A stretch of 12,162 nt of DNA from Planctomycetota bacterium (GTDB lineage: Bacteria; Planctomycetota; Planctomycetia; Pirellulales; Pirellulaceae). The stretch is taken from the NCBI GenBank assembly GCA_019347795.1, contig JAHWKS010000064.1:1-12162 (forward strand), given 5' to 3'. Shown piece by piece: positions 1 through 6,792 of the stretch; position 1 is the stretch's first letter, and every line of letters starts with the position of its first letter. The notes below the pieces were generated by a model, which saw nothing but the letters and a program-made list of their open reading frames with translations, had not been told where the DNA came from and ran no database searches. The position numbers and the translations under genes were made by a program.

Positions 1-392
1 ACCATCTTGCCGCACTCGCCGCGCGGCCGGAACTCGTAGAGCGGCCGGGCGATGGCGCCGTTCTCGCCTTGGAATGTGACTGCCGCATCCGCGTGCGGCA
101 TCATCTTCCCGTCGCGCCGAACCAGCTCCGGCTTCCAGTCAAACGTGTCGATGTGCGACAAGGCGCCCGAGCAAAAGATCACCAGCGTCTTGCGAGCTTT
201 CACAGGCGCCGGGGCGGGACGCGGCGCATGAGGCGCGATTGGGTCGATCTGCAGCTCGTAAGGCGCGGTCTGCTCGCTCGCCAACAGCCCCTCGCTTTGC
301 AAGAGCGCCGACAAGGCGACCGCTCCCAATCCGCTGCCCGTATGCGCGAGGAAACGGCGCCGGTCCAGGAGAATGTCGGCAGGGGTGTTCAT
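1..392 (-). CDS. DUF1501 family protein, N-terminal part (truncated by window edge)
   Basis: Only the first 130 codons are present; the gene continues beyond position 1. The ATG is at 392-390. The protein begins MNTPADILLDRRRFLAHTG. The RRRFL motif at residues 11-15, followed by a hydrophobic stretch (about 17-32), is a twin-arginine (Tat) export signal, so the protein is probably exported folded. Downstream, LVIFCSGALSHIDTFDWKP matches the start of the DUF1501 fold, which is related to the alkaline phosphatase/sulfatase superfamily. The end of the visible part, YEFRPRGECGKMV, is also family-typical. It lies 11 bases after the DUF1553 gene on the same strand, so the two are probably cotranscribed; this DUF1553-DUF1501 order is very common in planctomycetes. 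No strong Shine-Dalgarno sequence is visible. Enzymatic activity and substrate are unknown. Confidence 0.9.
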   Translation of the reverse strand, partial: MNTPADILLDRRRFLAHTGSGLGAVALSALLQSEGLLASEQTAPYELQIDPIAPHAPRPAPAPVKARKTLVIFCSGALSHIDTFDWKPELVRRDGKMMPHADAAVTFQGENGAIARPLYEFRPRGECGKM

Positions 393-403
393 CGTCAAAA
401 AAC

Positions 404-3226
404 CTAGGGCAGGAACAGGAACTCGTTGCTGTTGTAGAGCGCGCGGCACACCGTCGCGAGGCCGAACTCTTCCGCGACGTCGCGGCAGTCGGACAACTCC
501 GGCGGACTCGGCTCGCGGCCGAGTGCGAGTCGAAACGCCCGCGTGACTTGTGCGTTCACGTCGCCGCCGGCTTCTCGCTCGACCCGCTGGGCGAACAATT
601 CCGCCTGCTGCGTCATGAAGCTGCTGTTGAACAGGTTGAGTGCTTGAATGGCCGTGGTTGAGCGGCCGCGGCGCGGCGCCGGCTGGCCGGCGTCGGGGCA
701 GTCGAAGGCGCCGAAGACGCCGTCCTGCTCCATCCGCACCCGATGGACGTAGATCATCCGCCGCCACTCGGCCGGGCCCCACGTCTCCTTGGGATCGTAC
801 ACCCGCACGTAGTTGTCGTTCGGCTTGAACACGGAGAATCCCGGCCCGCCTATGGCGAGGTCCAAGGCGCCGCTGACGTGGAGCACCGAATCGCGGATCG
901 GCTCCATCGCCAGCCGCCGCGGCGGGAATCGCCACAAGAGGCGGGCGCCGGCGTCCGCCGCGAGGCCTTCCGGGTTCGGCCGGTTCGACTGCCGGTACGT
1001 GTTCGACGTGAGAATCCGGCGGTGCAGCTTCTTCATCGACCAGCCGTCTTCGATGAACGTCGACGCCAGCCAATCGAGCAACTCGGGGTGCGTCGGCCGC
1101 GCGCCCATGGCGCCGAAGTCCGAAGGCGTGGCCACAATGCCGGTCCCGAAATGATGCTGCCATAGGCGATTGACGATAACCCGCGGCGTGAGCGGGTTCT
1201 GCGGATCGGCGAGCCAGTCGGCCAGCGTCATCCGGCGGGCCGCCTCGCCGGTCGAGGATTCCAGCCCCAGCGAGCCGAGGACCGCCGGAGCATCGGGCGC
1301 CACCTGTTCTCGGCGCTGCATCGGGTCGCCTCGATAGAGGCGGTGCGTCGGGTCGGGCGCCGAGAAGACTCCGCCGAATACGCTCGCCGGCTGCGAAGCG
1401 TCGAATGCGGCGCCGAGCCTCGCTTCCTCGGGATTCCGCAGCGGACGGCCGCCGTAGTGCAAACCTGCGAAGACCGCCTGCAGCCGGTAGTAGTCCCGCT
1501 GCGAGATCGGATCGAACTTGTGATCGTGACAGCGGGCGCAACCCACCGTCAGGCCGAGGACTCCCGCGCTCACCGAGACAATCGCCTCGTGCAACTCATC
1601 CGCCCGCGCCTGCCGCATCGAGGCGAGGTCTTTTCCCACTTGCCCCGGCAAGAGCGCCGGCGCCGCGACGAGGAAGCCGGTGGCGGCATCGGCGCCGAGC
1701 TGATCTCCGGCGACCTGCTCGCGAAGGAATTGATTGAACGGCTTGTCCTCGTTGAGGCTCTTGACGACGTAGTCGCGGTAGGGCCAGGCGTTCTCGCGCG
1801 GCGTGTTCACCTCAAAGCCGTGCGTGTCGCCGTAGCGGATCACATCCAGCCAGTGCGACGCCCAACGTTCGCCGTAGCGGGGACTCGCCAGGACGCGGTC
1901 CACCAGGCTCTCCCAGGCGGTCGGCGACTCATCGGCGATAAAACGTTCGACCTCCTCGGGCGTCGGCGGCAGGCCGTGCAGGTCGAGATAAAGCCGCCGG
2001 ATCAGCGTGCGCCGGTCCGCGGCGGGGGACGGCGCCAGCCCTTTCTTCGCCAGCCGGGCGAAGATGAAGCCATCGATGCGATTGCCGGTCGCGACGAAGG
2101 GATCGTCGCTGGCCGGAGGCGCCGGCTTCGTGACCGATTGAAACGACCAATGATCGCTCGTGACGGTCTCCGGCTCGATGCGTCCGGCAAGTTCATCGGG
2201 CCACGGCGCTCCCTGGTCGATCCAGTTTCGCAAGAGCGCGACTTCCGCCTCCGACAGCGGCGGGTTCTCGGGCGGCATCCGCTCCTCGCCGTGCTGTGTG
2301 ACTCGCCGGATGAGTTCGCTCCCGTCGGCGTTGTACGGCGCCACGGCCGCGCGTCCGGAGTCGCCGCCGCGATACGCCCCATCCCGCACGTCCAACCGCA
2401 AATAGCTCTCTTGGACTTCGGAGCCGTGGCATTCGAAGCACCGCGACTCGAGGAGCGGCCGCACCTGGCGTGCGAAGTCCACCGGCGTCAGTTCGACCCC
2501 CTTCCCCGCCAGGTAGTGAGTTCGGACCTGAGCCGGAGTGAGCGCCGTCGAGTAAATCGCCAGCTCGTCGATTTCGGCCGACAACGGGCGCGACGGCCCG
2601 CCGTTGAACCAGACGCCCGTCGCCGCTTCGGCCAGATTCACCGGCGGCGCTGGAGAAACCGAGGCCTCGTGCACCAGGCGCCCATCGCGAAAAATCCGCA
2701 CCCGGCCCTCGCGCGAATCGTAAGTGGACGCGAGATGCGTCCACCGGCCGGGCGTGAGCGTCTCGGGCACCGTGGTCGGATAGGCGCCGGCGCCGTTCAC
2801 GGCGAACTCAACGGCCCCCGAGCTTCGGAGATTGAGATGCAGAAAGCCCGCCTGCCATCCATCGCTCGCGTAAAGCGCCGCGATTCCCTCCGCCGGAAAT
2901 TCAGCGAGCTTGATCCAGCACTCAACGGACACGGCGTCGTGAACGCCCAACTCCGGGAGGCGAAGATGCCCGCCGGACGTGAGTCGAGCGGCGGTTTCGA
3001 GAGGCGAGTAGCCCGAATCAACGCCTCGTTCAACATCCCCGCCGGGGAGCGAATGACGCTGATGGGCGGAGGAGTCCAAGACCGGTCCGGCCGCTTCGGA
3101 AAATCCGTAATGAACCAACAGACCCGGCGTCGAGCCGATCACGTCGCGGAAATCGGCGGCGTGGGAATTGGCGGCGGCGATGAACATCGCCGTCGCGCCG
3201 AGCCATCGGCAAAGGTGAATGCTCAT
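404..3226 (-). CDS. Secreted LamG / PSCyt1 / DUF1549 / DUF1553 planctomycete cytochrome-type protein
   Basis: A 940-residue exported protein. The frame is open upstream to 3382, but the ATG at 3226-3224 is preferred because it gives a clean Sec signal peptide: hydrophobic LGATAMFIAAA, cleavage after SHA near residue 23. Domains in order: LamG/concanavalin-like fold, about 36-240 (VECWIKL, WTHLASTYD, EIDELAIYS), often carbohydrate-binding; PSCyt1 cytochrome domain, about 248-345, with heme motif CFECH (263-267) and a likely Met ligand in ERMPPE (Met317); DUF1549, about 383-595, with a second motif CARCHDHKFDP (563-573); DUF1553, about 665-930. It thus has two CxxCH sites, consistent with c-type heme attachment outside the cytoplasm, though heme binding is inferred. 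Its stop codon is 11 bases before the DUF1501 gene. Function in this family is unproven; a surface redox or polymer-processing role has been suggested by context only. Confidence 0.93.
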   Translation of the reverse strand: MSIHLCRWLGATAMFIAAANSHAADFRDVIGSTPGLLVHYGFSEAAGPVLDSSAHQRHSLPGGDVERGVDSGYSPLETAARLTSGGHLRLPELGVHDAVSVECWIKLAEFPAEGIAALYASDGWQAGFLHLNLRSSGAVEFAVNGAGAYPTTVPETLTPGRWTHLASTYDSREGRVRIFRDGRLVHEASVSPAPPVNLAEAATGVWFNGGPSRPLSAEIDELAIYSTALTPAQVRTHYLAGKGVELTPVDFARQVRPLLESRCFECHGSEVQESYLRLDVRDGAYRGGDSGRAAVAPYNADGSELIRRVTQHGEERMPPENPPLSEAEVALLRNWIDQGAPWPDELAGRIEPETVTSDHWSFQSVTKPAPPASDDPFVATGNRIDGFIFARLAKKGLAPSPAADRRTLIRRLYLDLHGLPPTPEEVERFIADESPTAWESLVDRVLASPRYGERWASHWLDVIRYGDTHGFEVNTPRENAWPYRDYVVKSLNEDKPFNQFLREQVAGDQLGADAATGFLVAAPALLPGQVGKDLASMRQARADELHEAIVSVSAGVLGLTVGCARCHDHKFDPISQRDYYRLQAVFAGLHYGGRPLRNPEEARLGAAFDASQPASVFGGVFSAPDPTHRLYRGDPMQRREQVAPDAPAVLGSLGLESSTGEAARRMTLADWLADPQNPLTPRVIVNRLWQHHFGTGIVATPSDFGAMGARPTHPELLDWLASTFIEDGWSMKKLHRRILTSNTYRQSNRPNPEGLAADAGARLLWRFPPRRLAMEPIRDSVLHVSGALDLAIGGPGFSVFKPNDNYVRVYDPKETWGPAEWRRMIYVHRVRMEQDGVFGAFDCPDAGQPAPRRGRSTTAIQALNLFNSSFMTQQAELFAQRVEREAGGDVNAQVTRAFRLALGREPSPPELSDCRDVAEEFGLATVCRALYNSNEFLFLP

Positions 3227-3252
3227 AGCGAAATCCGGCTGCCGGGCCTTCA

Positions 3253-3270
3253 GTGCTTTCGCGAAAGTAC
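3253..3270. repeat. 18-bp near-perfect palindrome GTGCTTTCGCGAAAGTAC
   Basis: The central 12 bases CTTTCGCGAAAG form a perfect palindrome, and the outer GT/AC pairs also match, with one mismatched pair between. It lies 27 bases upstream of the minus-strand start codon at 3226, so it would sit in the 5' untranslated region or near the promoter of that gene. It has no central loop, which suits a dimeric DNA-binding protein better than an RNA hairpin. No regulator is identified. Confidence 0.4.
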
Positions 3271-3375
3271 GGCGTCCAGCACGGAGCGGAAGCCGATACT
3301 TATCTTGGAAGGAACCACAAGACTTCGATGGTACCACGGCCCGAGGGGACGCCGCCACCGCGAGCCGTGAGCGGT

Positions 3376-3414
3376 GGCGCACGTGGATGTTCCTTATCCC
3401 TGTCGGCGCACGTG
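3376..3414. repeat. Pair of 10-bp direct repeats GGCGCACGTG
   Basis: Copies at 3376-3385 and 3405-3414 are identical and start 29 bases apart, close to three helical turns. Each contains the palindromic core CACGTG. The pair lies in the middle of the divergent region, upstream of the plus-strand promoter, where an activator or repressor could bind on one DNA face. In GC-rich DNA a 10-bp repeat may also occur by chance. Confidence 0.3.
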
Positions 3415-3468
3415 TGGTTGGAATTCAATGGCCGTGAACGGGCGCCGGAAAATTTTTCTCCCGCGCGC

Positions 3469-3497
3469 TTGACATCTAAGACATTTTGTCTTAAATT
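3469..3497 (+). promoter_or_regulatory. Sigma-70-type promoter for the DUF1553-DUF1501-EF-hand unit
   Basis: A perfect -35 box TTGACA (3469-3474) is followed after exactly 17 bases by TAAATT (3492-3497), close to TATAAT. Transcription would start near 3503-3506, about 40 bases before the start codon at 3548. The AT-rich DNA just upstream (3446-3458) could serve as an UP-like element. It is the strongest promoter-like match I saw in the window. Confidence 0.72.
3477..3493. promoter_or_regulatory. Candidate operator: perfect palindrome TAAGACATTTTGTCTTA
   Basis: Two 7-bp arms, TAAGACA and TGTCTTA, are exact reverse complements around a TTT centre. The palindrome fills most of the spacer between the -35 and -10 boxes and overlaps the first two bases of the -10 box, so a bound dimer would block RNA polymerase. 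The GACA...TGTC core is reminiscent of BlaI/MecI/CopY-type operators (TACA-N2-TGTA), but the spacing here is 3, so family assignment is only a guess. No regulator gene lies in the window. Confidence 0.6.
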
Positions 3498-3532
3498 CAT
3501 CTCCATCGCTCGCCCGTTCGATTCCGAACTTG

Positions 3533-3537
3533 TGGAG
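3533..3537 (+). promoter_or_regulatory. Ribosome binding site GGAGG that decides the start at 3548
   Basis: GGAGG lies 10 bases before the ATG at 3548. An in-frame TTG at 3530 would place this site inside the coding region, so the ATG is the better start. The spacing is slightly long but workable. Confidence 0.6.
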
Positions 3538-3547
3538 GCGCCTGGCG

Positions 3548-5125
3548 ATGGCCCGCTGCCTGGTTGTTGCGATTGTACTTCTTGGACTGGCGTCTCCGTC
3601 CGCGACGGCAGACGACGCCGTTCCCCCGCGCAGGCTGACGCCGCAGGAATTGGCGGATTGGATCGATCAGCGCTTCGCCGAGGAATACCGGCGCCTGGGC
3701 GCGGCGCCTGCCGCGATCGTCGATGACGCCACGTTCCTGCGGCGCATTTACCTCGATCTGCAAGGGCGGATTCCGACGGTCGCGCAGATGCGCGACTTCC
3801 TGGCGGACCAGACGTCGTTCAAGCGGCAGGATTACGTCGATCGGCTGTTGGCCAACGATCAGCCGCCGGAGCGATTCGCCCAGCGCTCCTCAGAGCATCT
3901 GGGGCGGGTGTGGCGGCGGATGATGGTTCCCGCCAGCGCCCCCAATGCCGCGATGGCGCCGCAGCTTGATCCGTGGCTGGCGCAGCAATTCGCCGAGAAC
4001 ACGCCGTATGACGAGTTCGCCCGGAAGCTGCTGGCGGCGCCGGCGGCGGCGAACCCTCAGACGCCGGCAATGATGGGACCGGACGCCGGGGCGGCGATGT
4101 TTCAGCAGGCCGTGGGACCGCAGCCGGAGAACCTCGCCAGCGCGTACGTTCGCGTGTTCCTCGGAGTGCGGATTCAATGTGCGCAGTGTCACGATCATCC
4201 CATGGCCGCCTGGTCCCAGAATGACTTCTGGGGCATGGCTGCCCTCTTGGGCGCCGGCGCCGCCGCTCAGAATTCGCCGATGCCCGCGCCGACGATCAAG
4301 CCCGTCACGGAAGACGTCGCCTACACCGCCAAGTTGCTGTGGAGCGAAGAGCCGCTGGCGGAGATTCCCGCCGGCAAGTCGCCGCGGGAGCTTTTGGCCG
4401 ATTGGCTCGTGTCGCCCAACAACCCCAACTTCGCCGCCACCGCGGTGAATCGCACCTGGCAGTACCTGTGCGGCCGGGGCCTGGTCGGCTCGGTGGACGA
4501 TCTCGACCAGGTTTCCGACGAAGAACGCAAGATTCTCGATGACCTGGCGAAGCTCTTTGTGGACTCCGGCTACGATGTCGCCTGGCTGATCACCGGCATC
4601 TGCAAGAGCAAGGTCTACCAGCAGGCGGCGGCCGGCGAGCCGGGCGGGTACGGCGAAGGCTTCGTGCATCGTCCGCTCAAGACGCTGCTGCCCGAGCAGG
4701 TGTTCGACTCGCTGGAGCAGGCGCTCAACCTGCCGGTGGCGAGGATCGACAACGGTCCCCGGTTCAACGGAGAGCGGGACCAGTTTGTCGCCCGCATGAA
4801 CGAATCGGCCGCCGAAACGCCATCCGATTACAAAGGCGGCATTCCTCAGGCCTTGATGTTGATGAACGGCAAGCTGACCGCCGACGCCACCAGCCTCGAC
4901 AACAGCCGCACACTGCGTGCGGTAATCGAGGCCCCGTTCCTTGCGGACGAGGAGAAGATCGAGACGTTATATATGGCGTCGCTCACGCGGCGCCCCAGCG
5001 AGGAGGAGATGGCGTTTCTCTTGGAGCACGTACAGAGCAAGAAGGCCCCGCAGGAGCGAAAGCAAGCCTACGCCGAGATATTCTGGGGCCTGCTGAACAG
5101 CCCCGAGTTTGTGTTAAGCCGGTAA
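3548..5125 (+). CDS. Secreted DUF1549/DUF1553 protein with a single CxxCH motif
   Basis: A 525-residue protein. The ATG at 3548 follows GGAGG and gives a Sec signal peptide (MARCLVVAIVLLGLASPSATA, likely cleaved after residue 21 before DDA). DUF1549 spans about 33-235, with family motifs RRIYLDLQGRIPT (65-77) and CAQCHDHP (211-218). DUF1553 spans about 278-522, with ELLADWLVSPNNPNFAATAV, NRTWQYLCGRGLV and the terminal LLNSPEFVLSR. Unlike the divergent 940-residue protein it lacks the LamG and PSCyt1 domains and so has only one potential heme motif. It is the first gene of a plus-strand unit and is followed by its DUF1501 partner, the usual planctomycete pairing. The stop codon TAA (5123-5125) overlaps the left arm of a large inverted repeat. 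Activity is unknown. Confidence 0.93.
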   Translation: MARCLVVAIVLLGLASPSATADDAVPPRRLTPQELADWIDQRFAEEYRRLGAAPAAIVDDATFLRRIYLDLQGRIPTVAQMRDFLADQTSFKRQDYVDRLLANDQPPERFAQRSSEHLGRVWRRMMVPASAPNAAMAPQLDPWLAQQFAENTPYDEFARKLLAAPAAANPQTPAMMGPDAGAAMFQQAVGPQPENLASAYVRVFLGVRIQCAQCHDHPMAAWSQNDFWGMAALLGAGAAAQNSPMPAPTIKPVTEDVAYTAKLLWSEEPLAEIPAGKSPRELLADWLVSPNNPNFAATAVNRTWQYLCGRGLVGSVDDLDQVSDEERKILDDLAKLFVDSGYDVAWLITGICKSKVYQQAAAGEPGGYGEGFVHRPLKTLLPEQVFDSLEQALNLPVARIDNGPRFNGERDQFVARMNESAAETPSDYKGGIPQALMLMNGKLTADATSLDNSRTLRAVIEAPFLADEEKIETLYMASLTRRPSEEEMAFLLEHVQSKKAPQERKQAYAEIFWGLLNSPEFVLSR

Positions 5126-5248
5126 AGTAGTAGGCACACTCCGTGTGCCGTTTGCACTAATCGCGTTGACCCGATGTAGATCATTCTCTCGCTCGCGGAC
5201 CGGGCGACTCGCATCAAAAGACGGCACACGGAGTGTGCCTACTACTTT
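5124..5248. repeat. REP/BIME-like element: 28-bp perfect inverted repeats, each itself a palindrome
   Basis: Left arm 5124-5151 and right arm 5221-5248 are exact reverse complements over 28 bases. Inside each arm, GGCACAC-TCC-GTGTGCC is itself a 7-3-7 hairpin. This nested arrangement, two head-to-head REP palindromes with a spacer of about 69 bases, is the form of bacterial interspersed mosaic elements mobilised by REP-associated tyrosine (RAYT) transposases. The spacer contains CTCGCGGACCGGGCGA, similar to the different palindrome found near 10474. The element fills the intercistronic gap: it starts within the DUF1553 stop codon and ends one base before the ribosome binding site of the DUF1501 gene. 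It could fold in mRNA as one long stem or two short ones. No transposase is in the window. Confidence 0.85.
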
Positions 5249-5253
5249 GGGAG
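5249..5253 (+). promoter_or_regulatory. Ribosome binding site GGGAG next to the repeat arm
   Basis: GGGAG lies 7 bases before the ATG at 5261, good spacing. It begins immediately after the right arm of the large inverted repeat, so formation of the stem would place the site at the foot of a long hairpin, possibly affecting translation of the DUF1501 gene. Confidence 0.6.
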
Positions 5254-5260
5254 ACGTCCC

Positions 5261-6634
5261 ATGTCCTCGCAACCTCGTCTCACGATTCCCTTTGCCGCGT
5301 CTGCGTCCGATGCGCGGCGTCGGTTCCTGTCGCCGTACTCGCGTCGGGACTTTCTCGGCGTGAGTCTGGCGAGCGTCCTGGGCGTTTCCTTCAGCGGCTG
5401 GCTGCCGAAGTTGGCGAAGGCGGCGGAGTCGTCGCCGGAGGCCCGCGGCAAGTCGTGCATTCTCCTTTGGATGAGCGGCGGTCCCAGCCAGACCGACACC
5501 TTCGACCTCAAGCCCGGTCACGCCAACGGCGGACCGTTTCGGGAAATCGGAACCGCCGTTCCCGGCATTCGCATCAGCGAACACCTGCCGCGGGTGGCCA
5601 AGGAGATGAAGGATCTGGCGATCATTCGCAGCCTCTCCACCAAGGAAGGGGAGCACGGGTTGGCGACGCAGTTGATGCTCACCGGCTATCAGCCGCGGCA
5701 GGAGGCGGTGCGATATCCGACGCTCGGCTCGCTGATCTCCAAGGAGATCGGCCGGAACGACAACGACCTGCCGAACTTCGTCAGCCTCTCGCCGATGCGG
5801 ATGGGGGATGCGGGCTTCCTCGGCCCCAACTACGCGCCGCTCACGGTGTCGGGCGCCAGCGACGATCCGAATGCGCGGGCGAATCTTTCCCTGGAGGACC
5901 TGGCGCCGCCGCGGGATCGGGACGAGGCGTCGCTCAAGAGCCAGTTCGACATCCTCCGCTTCATGCAGCAGAACTTCGCCGCCAACCACGCCAGCGAGGC
6001 GGTCCGTTCGCATCGCGCCAGCTACGCCAAAGCGATGCGGATGGTCGAGACGCAGGCCCGCCAGGCATTCGCCTTGGAAGATGAGAAGCCCGAGCTGCGG
6101 GACGCCTACGGCCGGAACCGCTTCGGGCAAGGCTGCCTGCTCGCCCGGCGGCTGGTGGAGCGAGGCGTGGCGTTTGTCGAGGTGGCGCTCACCGGCACGA
6201 ACAACGCCTTGGGCTGGGACACGCACGGCGACAACTTCAACCAGGTGCAGTCGCTTTCCGAGGTGCTCGATCCGGCATGGTCCACGCTGATGAACGACCT
6301 TCGCGACCGCGGCCTCTTGGAATCGACCATGATCGTGTGGATGGGCGAGTTCGGCCGCACCCCGCGCATCAACCCGCAGAACGGCCGTGATCATTTCCCC
6401 GCGGCCTGGAGCGTGGTGCTGGGAGGCGCGGGAATCAAGGGGGGCCAGGTGATCGGCCGGACCAGCCCCAGCGGCGAGGAGGTGGCGGATCGGCCGGTGT
6501 CGGTCGCCGACGTGTACGCGACGGTCTGCCGCGGCTTGGGCATCGACCCGTGGCGGGAAAATATCTCGCCGGAAGGCCGGCCCATTCGCATCGTGGACAG
6601 CAGCGGAGACGCGATTGAAGAACTGGTGGGCTAG
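5261..6634 (+). CDS. DUF1501 family protein with Tat signal
   Basis: A complete 457-residue DUF1501 protein. The N-terminus carries the Tat motif SRRDFLG (27-33) before a hydrophobic stretch (about 33-47); a further RRRFL lies at 19-23. Export as a folded, possibly metal-loaded protein is expected. Family motifs: LLWMSGGPSQTDTFDLKPG (68-86), RSLSTKEGEHG (123-133), WDTHGDNF (319-326), VWMGEFGRTP (359-368), GRDHFP (375-380), ending with VADVYATVCRGLGIDP. The fold belongs with alkaline phosphatase/sulfatase-like enzymes; the Asp and His residues in these motifs resemble metal ligands of that superfamily, but activity is not demonstrated. A good ribosome site precedes the start. It is paired with the DUF1553 gene upstream and followed after 125 bases by the EF-hand gene. 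It belongs to the same family as the truncated gene at the left edge but has a different N-terminus. Confidence 0.94.
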   Translation: MSSQPRLTIPFAASASDARRRFLSPYSRRDFLGVSLASVLGVSFSGWLPKLAKAAESSPEARGKSCILLWMSGGPSQTDTFDLKPGHANGGPFREIGTAVPGIRISEHLPRVAKEMKDLAIIRSLSTKEGEHGLATQLMLTGYQPRQEAVRYPTLGSLISKEIGRNDNDLPNFVSLSPMRMGDAGFLGPNYAPLTVSGASDDPNARANLSLEDLAPPRDRDEASLKSQFDILRFMQQNFAANHASEAVRSHRASYAKAMRMVETQARQAFALEDEKPELRDAYGRNRFGQGCLLARRLVERGVAFVEVALTGTNNALGWDTHGDNFNQVQSLSEVLDPAWSTLMNDLRDRGLLESTMIVWMGEFGRTPRINPQNGRDHFPAAWSVVLGGAGIKGGQVIGRTSPSGEEVADRPVSVADVYATVCRGLGIDPWRENISPEGRPIRIVDSSGDAIEELVG

Positions 6635-6703
6635 CTCGATCGTCTCACCCCCTGACGGCAACCACGCTCGCGACGATGAACAGCGGAATCGGAACAAGAA
6701 CAG

Positions 6704-6792
6704 CAGCAGGCACGCAGCGTGTGCCGTTCCCTCGAGGTCCGGGTCGGCTATCAGGACCGATGGGGCGGACGGCACACGCTGCGTGCCTGCTG
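6704..6792. repeat. REP/BIME-like element, variant family, overlapping the EF-hand gene start
   Basis: Arms 6704-6727 and 6769-6792 are perfect 24-bp reverse complements separated by 41 bases. The core GGCACGC-AGC-GTGTGCC is again a 7-3-7 hairpin, with one imperfect pair. It shares GGCAC and GTGTGCCGT with the element at 5124-5248 but has a different centre (AGC instead of TCC), so it is a related yet distinct family member. The right arm lies inside the coding region of the EF-hand gene, exactly in frame, encoding TAHAACLL. The likely start codon (6760) lies in the loop between the arms. The spacer also holds a small GGTCC/GGACC inverted pair. Confidence 0.82.

Larger units (their letters stand above)
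3227..3547. promoter_or_regulatory. Divergent intergenic control region between the two DUF1553 modules
   Basis: About 320 bases separate the divergent start codons at 3226 and 3548. The right half contains a convincing promoter with an embedded palindrome for the plus-strand genes. The left half has a near-perfect 18-bp palindrome and a pair of 10-bp direct repeats. For the minus-strand gene I see only a weak promoter candidate (TTGTGG, then TATCGG 16 bases later on the minus strand, around 3290-3320), which I do not trust. The stretch just before the promoter (3446-3458) is locally AT-rich (AAAATTTTTCT), unlike its surroundings. No RNA gene or small coding gene is supported here. Confidence 0.7.

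Noticed and set aside
1343..3370. A 675-codon open frame on the plus strand, antisense to the LamG/DUF1553 gene
   Set aside because: Its product is arginine-rich with no recognisable domain, and the opposite strand encodes a clear multi-domain family protein. Long antisense frames are expected in GC-rich coding DNA.
3227..3382. N-terminal extension of the LamG/DUF1553 protein to a start at 3382
   Set aside because: It would add 52 residues before a clean Sec signal peptide, which must be at the N-terminus; the extension looks like translated leader DNA.
6676..6759. Upstream start of the EF-hand gene at 6676
   Set aside because: It would add 28 residues before the signal peptide, includes the left repeat arm, and has no ribosome site. 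It remains possible but is less likely than 6760.
5114..6775. A 553-codon open frame on the minus strand, antisense to the DUF1501 gene
   Set aside because: No domain, low-complexity Arg/His/Ala-rich composition, and full overlap with a well-supported gene. Its hydrophobic start (GTAHAACLLLF) is just the repeat arm read on the other strand.
5124..6792. The two inverted-repeat elements as ends of a single transposon carrying the DUF1501 gene
   Set aside because: Each element is a complete inverted pair on its own, their cores differ (TCC against AGC centre), and no transposase lies between them.
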